Assembly: GCF_052324685.1 (NCBI RefSeq)
Contig: NC_135214.1
Coordinates: 28,678,706-28,742,705, forward strand
Reading direction: 5' to 3'
From: Brachyhypopomus gauderio
Taxonomy: Eukaryota; Chordata; Actinopteri; Gymnotiformes; Hypopomidae
DNA length: 64,000 bases
The translations under genes were made by a program, and so were the position numbers. The number at the start of each line of letters is the position of its first letter. The first letter of the stretch is position 1. Positions 61,670-64,000 of this stretch are shown piece by piece. The notes under the pieces are model-generated. The model did no database searches and was not told where the DNA came from. It saw only the letters and a program-made list of their open reading frames with translations.

Positions 61670-61861
61670 GTGGGGCATTGGGCTGGGGTGTTGGGCTGGG
61701 ACATTGGACTGAGACATTGGGCTGGGATGTTGAGGTAGGGTGTTGGGCTAGGGCATTGGGCAGGGATGTTGGGCTAGAGTGTTAGGCTAGGGCATTGGGC
61801 AGGGATGTTGGGCTAGGTCGTTGGGCAGGGATGTTGGGCTAGGGTGTTGGGTTGGGGCATC
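61670..61861. repeat. 13-bp minisatellite
   Basis: About 14 diverged copies of a unit like GTTGGGCTAGGGC and its ATTGGGCAGGGAT variants. Two unit types partly alternate, suggesting a 26-bp higher-order period. Confidence 0.85.
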
Positions 61862-62089
61862 CTGTTGAGGAAGCTGCCTGTTCCCCAGCCCTCACAGGGT
61901 GCAGGGTGACGGACATTTTCGTTCCTGTTATTGGATGTTGTTTTTCACACAGTGGCCTGCAGGGGCGCAATTCCTCTGCAGCTTGTGTTTCACTCTGTTT
62001 ATTATATCTGGCATGGAGATTGCAGTGGCTTTATTGAACCTATTTGTCATAATTATAAGAGGTTAGGAGAAAAAGAAAAGCATTTGTTG

Positions 62090-62132
62090 TGTGTGTGTGT
62101 GTGTGCATGTGTGTGTGTGTGTGTGTGTGTGT
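62090..62132. repeat. GT microsatellite
   Basis: GT run interrupted once by GCAT. Confidence 0.9.
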
Positions 62133-63594
62133 AGGCCTAAATGATTTTGGGCAGTGGAGGGTTTGGTAGGTCAGTGTAGTGTGTGAAGTTATTCAGCACA
62201 CCTGACAAAGGCCATTGCAGTTAGCCTACGGAGCAGAAGGTGCCCTAGACCTATCTTGGCTTTCAGACATCTCAGGCGTTACGGGAGCGTACAGTATTTG
62301 TAGTTTCAATTTGGAGGAGGAAAAGAAACACAGCAACAAACAAGTCACTGTCACTGTTAGCAGCCATTGCCATTTACAAAACTGTGGCATTTTCGTCGCT
62401 TGCATTTACCCCTTGTTTTCTCTGATCAGTTCAGATTGCACTGCCTGTGCGTGTCTGCCCCGCAGGAGGGACTCTGGTCCTTTGGAAGTCCCAACGGGGG
62501 GCCTGATAACGGACTGTTCCCTTAGAGGAATCAAATAATGCCAGTCCCTTTTAGCACAATGCTTGTCCAGCTTCTCTTTTACTGGATGGTCAATAAATGG
62601 TTTGTGGTCTTGCATCCACCTGCAGTGGCTTAAAAGAGTCACCAGATAATCACCATCTGGATATGAGATCATTTGTATCGATCCCTAAACTGGGTGTTTC
62701 GGCTTCTGGTCAATAGCATGGAGGCCAAGTGCATAGCCTACAGACCGACGTGATGGGGCTCGACATAATTCTCTTTTATATTAAGCATGTCTCTGATTAA
62801 TAGAAAAGCACTTCCCCCATCTCTCCCCACACTCTCTGGCCACCCGCCTTGCCTCTGATAATTGGATCCTGGAAGACGTCCAGCGAGATTCTGCTTTACA
62901 TAGCTTTCTACACGACGGCATGGGATTCCAGTACTCTTCAATATTACATTTCCACGCCGAGTGAGTGGATGAAATATTCATTCCAGAAAATGACTTTAAT
63001 ACGGGGCACTTTTTAAGTATTTGAGGGTGATCTTCTGCCATGCCCACATTCTGTTTCAGCTGGTTCATTTTTCGAATGTTCGTTTTCATGCACGTGGTGG
63101 GTGGGCCACACTGAACGGATGTTTAAAAGTACGTCGAACTTCACCTCGAAGCAGAACCCCGCTTCAGAACCTTAGAACACACGTGTCCCGGTGTTCCCCA
63201 GCTCAGGGTGAGATGACTCACAGCCCGAGTTTAACTCAGATCCTCAAAAATTGTGACAGACATGCCTTTAGAAAAAAAAAATGAAATGAAAACACGGTCA
63301 TGGGAACTGGAGCGATAGCGATTTCACGAATGGGGTACCAACAAGATTAGAGGCGGGCTGTGCGGAGGCTCTGTCGGCACTGGTGCGGCTGCACACTGGA
63401 TGCCTCCTAATCCCTCAGCGGAGGAAATGGGTACTTGGAGTGTTCCGCTACGTCTAAGATCAAACGATTGAGTTGTTCTGGCTCTGCGTGTGGATTATGC
63501 ACTTGCTCCTAACTGAATAATATTGAGGAAATATTCCTACCTCGAAGGGGCCGCTTAAGGGTGCGAGATGGTTAAAAAGCAAGAAGGCAGACCG

Positions 63595-63633
63595 ATGACG
63601 TGACCAACGACGTGACCGACGACGTGACGCATG
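63595..63633. repeat. 12-bp tandem with CRE-like cores
   Basis: Three copies of a 12-bp unit, ATGACGTGACCA, ACGACGTGACCG and ACGACGTGACGC. The first contains TGACGTGA, close to the CREB/ATF site, and all share GACGTGAC. Confidence 0.8.
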
Positions 63634-63697
63634 TTGAGCCGCATGGTCATGCGTTGTAGGTACAGCTTTCTGACGCCTTGTGAAGTCTGGGTCTATG

Positions 63698-63733
63698 CCC
63701 AGGCCTCCACCCAGGCCTCCACCCAGGCCCCCG
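63698..63733. repeat. 12-bp tandem, three copies
   Basis: Three copies of CCAGGCCTCCAC or its CCAGGCCCCCGT variant in a row, about 65 bp after the CRE-like tandem. Confidence 0.8.
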
Positions 63734-64000
63734 TCTGCAAATTTCCTGTGTGGAACATCTTGCGGGGAGACCACACGGGGATGCAGAATGCAGGAAGGAT
63801 GCGCGAGGTGTCGGGATAAATGCCTTGTGCTTCCTTTGACGCTAACAAATATAGCAAACACAGCAGTGAAACATATAAGTGTGTGTGTGGGCTTGTATGT
63901 GTATGTGTGAGCGCAGCTTTGTAATTGGGGCAGACAAACTATTCTTTTCTTGTATTTGTAGGCTATGATTTATGATTTCACATTAAATCTCATATTCCTA

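Larger units (their letters stand above)
51595..64000. other. grid2 intron 1 (continues past the window)
   Basis: No other coding exon is recognised in over 12 kb. Contents: an alternating GT/GC tract (52212-52290), a CpG-rich block (57680-57880), CT-rich sequence (58055-58095), a poly(T) run (58207-58222), a 13-bp minisatellite (61670-61861), GT repeats (62090-62132) and two adjoining 12-bp tandems (63595-63733). Most reading frames are short and unsupported. Confidence 0.6.

Noticed and set aside
63460-63861. 133-codon minus-strand frame
   Set aside because: Overlaps the 12-bp tandem arrays and translates them; no splice context or homology.

Overview
The window reads as teleost fish nuclear DNA. 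It has intron-split genes with GT/AG junctions, long GT, CT and AT microsatellites, several transposon families familiar from teleosts (an R4-type LINE, a second LINE reverse transcriptase, hAT-like and Harbinger-like MITEs, a tRNA-Glu-like SINE head) and one 500-N assembly gap (26001-26500). There are no operons, CRISPR arrays or prokaryotic systems. Most of the 64 kb is intergenic or intronic. Family names come from remembered vertebrate sequences, because no search could be run.

Layout. (1) 1-5 kb: a promoter-like cluster with no visible gene (RFX X-box, CRE-like site and TATA-like box, 990-1090), a small hAT-like MITE with an 8-bp target duplication, and an intact single-exon claudin-5-like gene on the minus strand (3245-3892). 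A pair of CCAAT boxes lies upstream of it. (2) 5-10.7 kb: transposon debris. This includes a 1.4-kb inverted repeat with a 4 x 41-bp tandem in one arm, TG-rich minisatellite sequence, and a LINE reverse transcriptase fragment split by a 353-bp Harbinger-like MITE. (3) 10.7-19.5 kb: the 5' part of a septin-2 gene on the plus strand. It has a possible non-coding first exon and six coding exons that join in frame to 197 residues. A degenerate antisense R4-type LINE lies in its fourth coding intron. The later septin exons were not found. (4) 19.5-40.3 kb: non-coding sequence with the gap and several GC-rich blocks, ending in the last coding exon (possibly the last two or three) of a gene I assign tentatively to ccser1. 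Its 3' UTR appears to end near 42.7 kb. (5) 42.7-50.7 kb: intergenic. (6) 50.7-64 kb: 5' UTR and first coding exon of grid2 (delta-2 ionotropic glutamate receptor; signal peptide ending DSIIHIG), then more than 12 kb of its first intron.

The ccser1-grid2 order and shared orientation match the arrangement on human 4q22, and the two assignments support each other. A claudin-5-like gene and a septin-2 lacking its 3' half to their left are not part of that human neighbourhood. The septin disappears between 19.5 kb and a poly(G)-flanked gap at 26 kb, so a rearrangement or an assembly mis-join should be considered. I found no convincing new biological system. The strongest leads are the truncated septin, the orphan promoter-like cluster, the nested and foldback transposons, and short tandem arrays carrying CRE-like sites in the grid2 intron.
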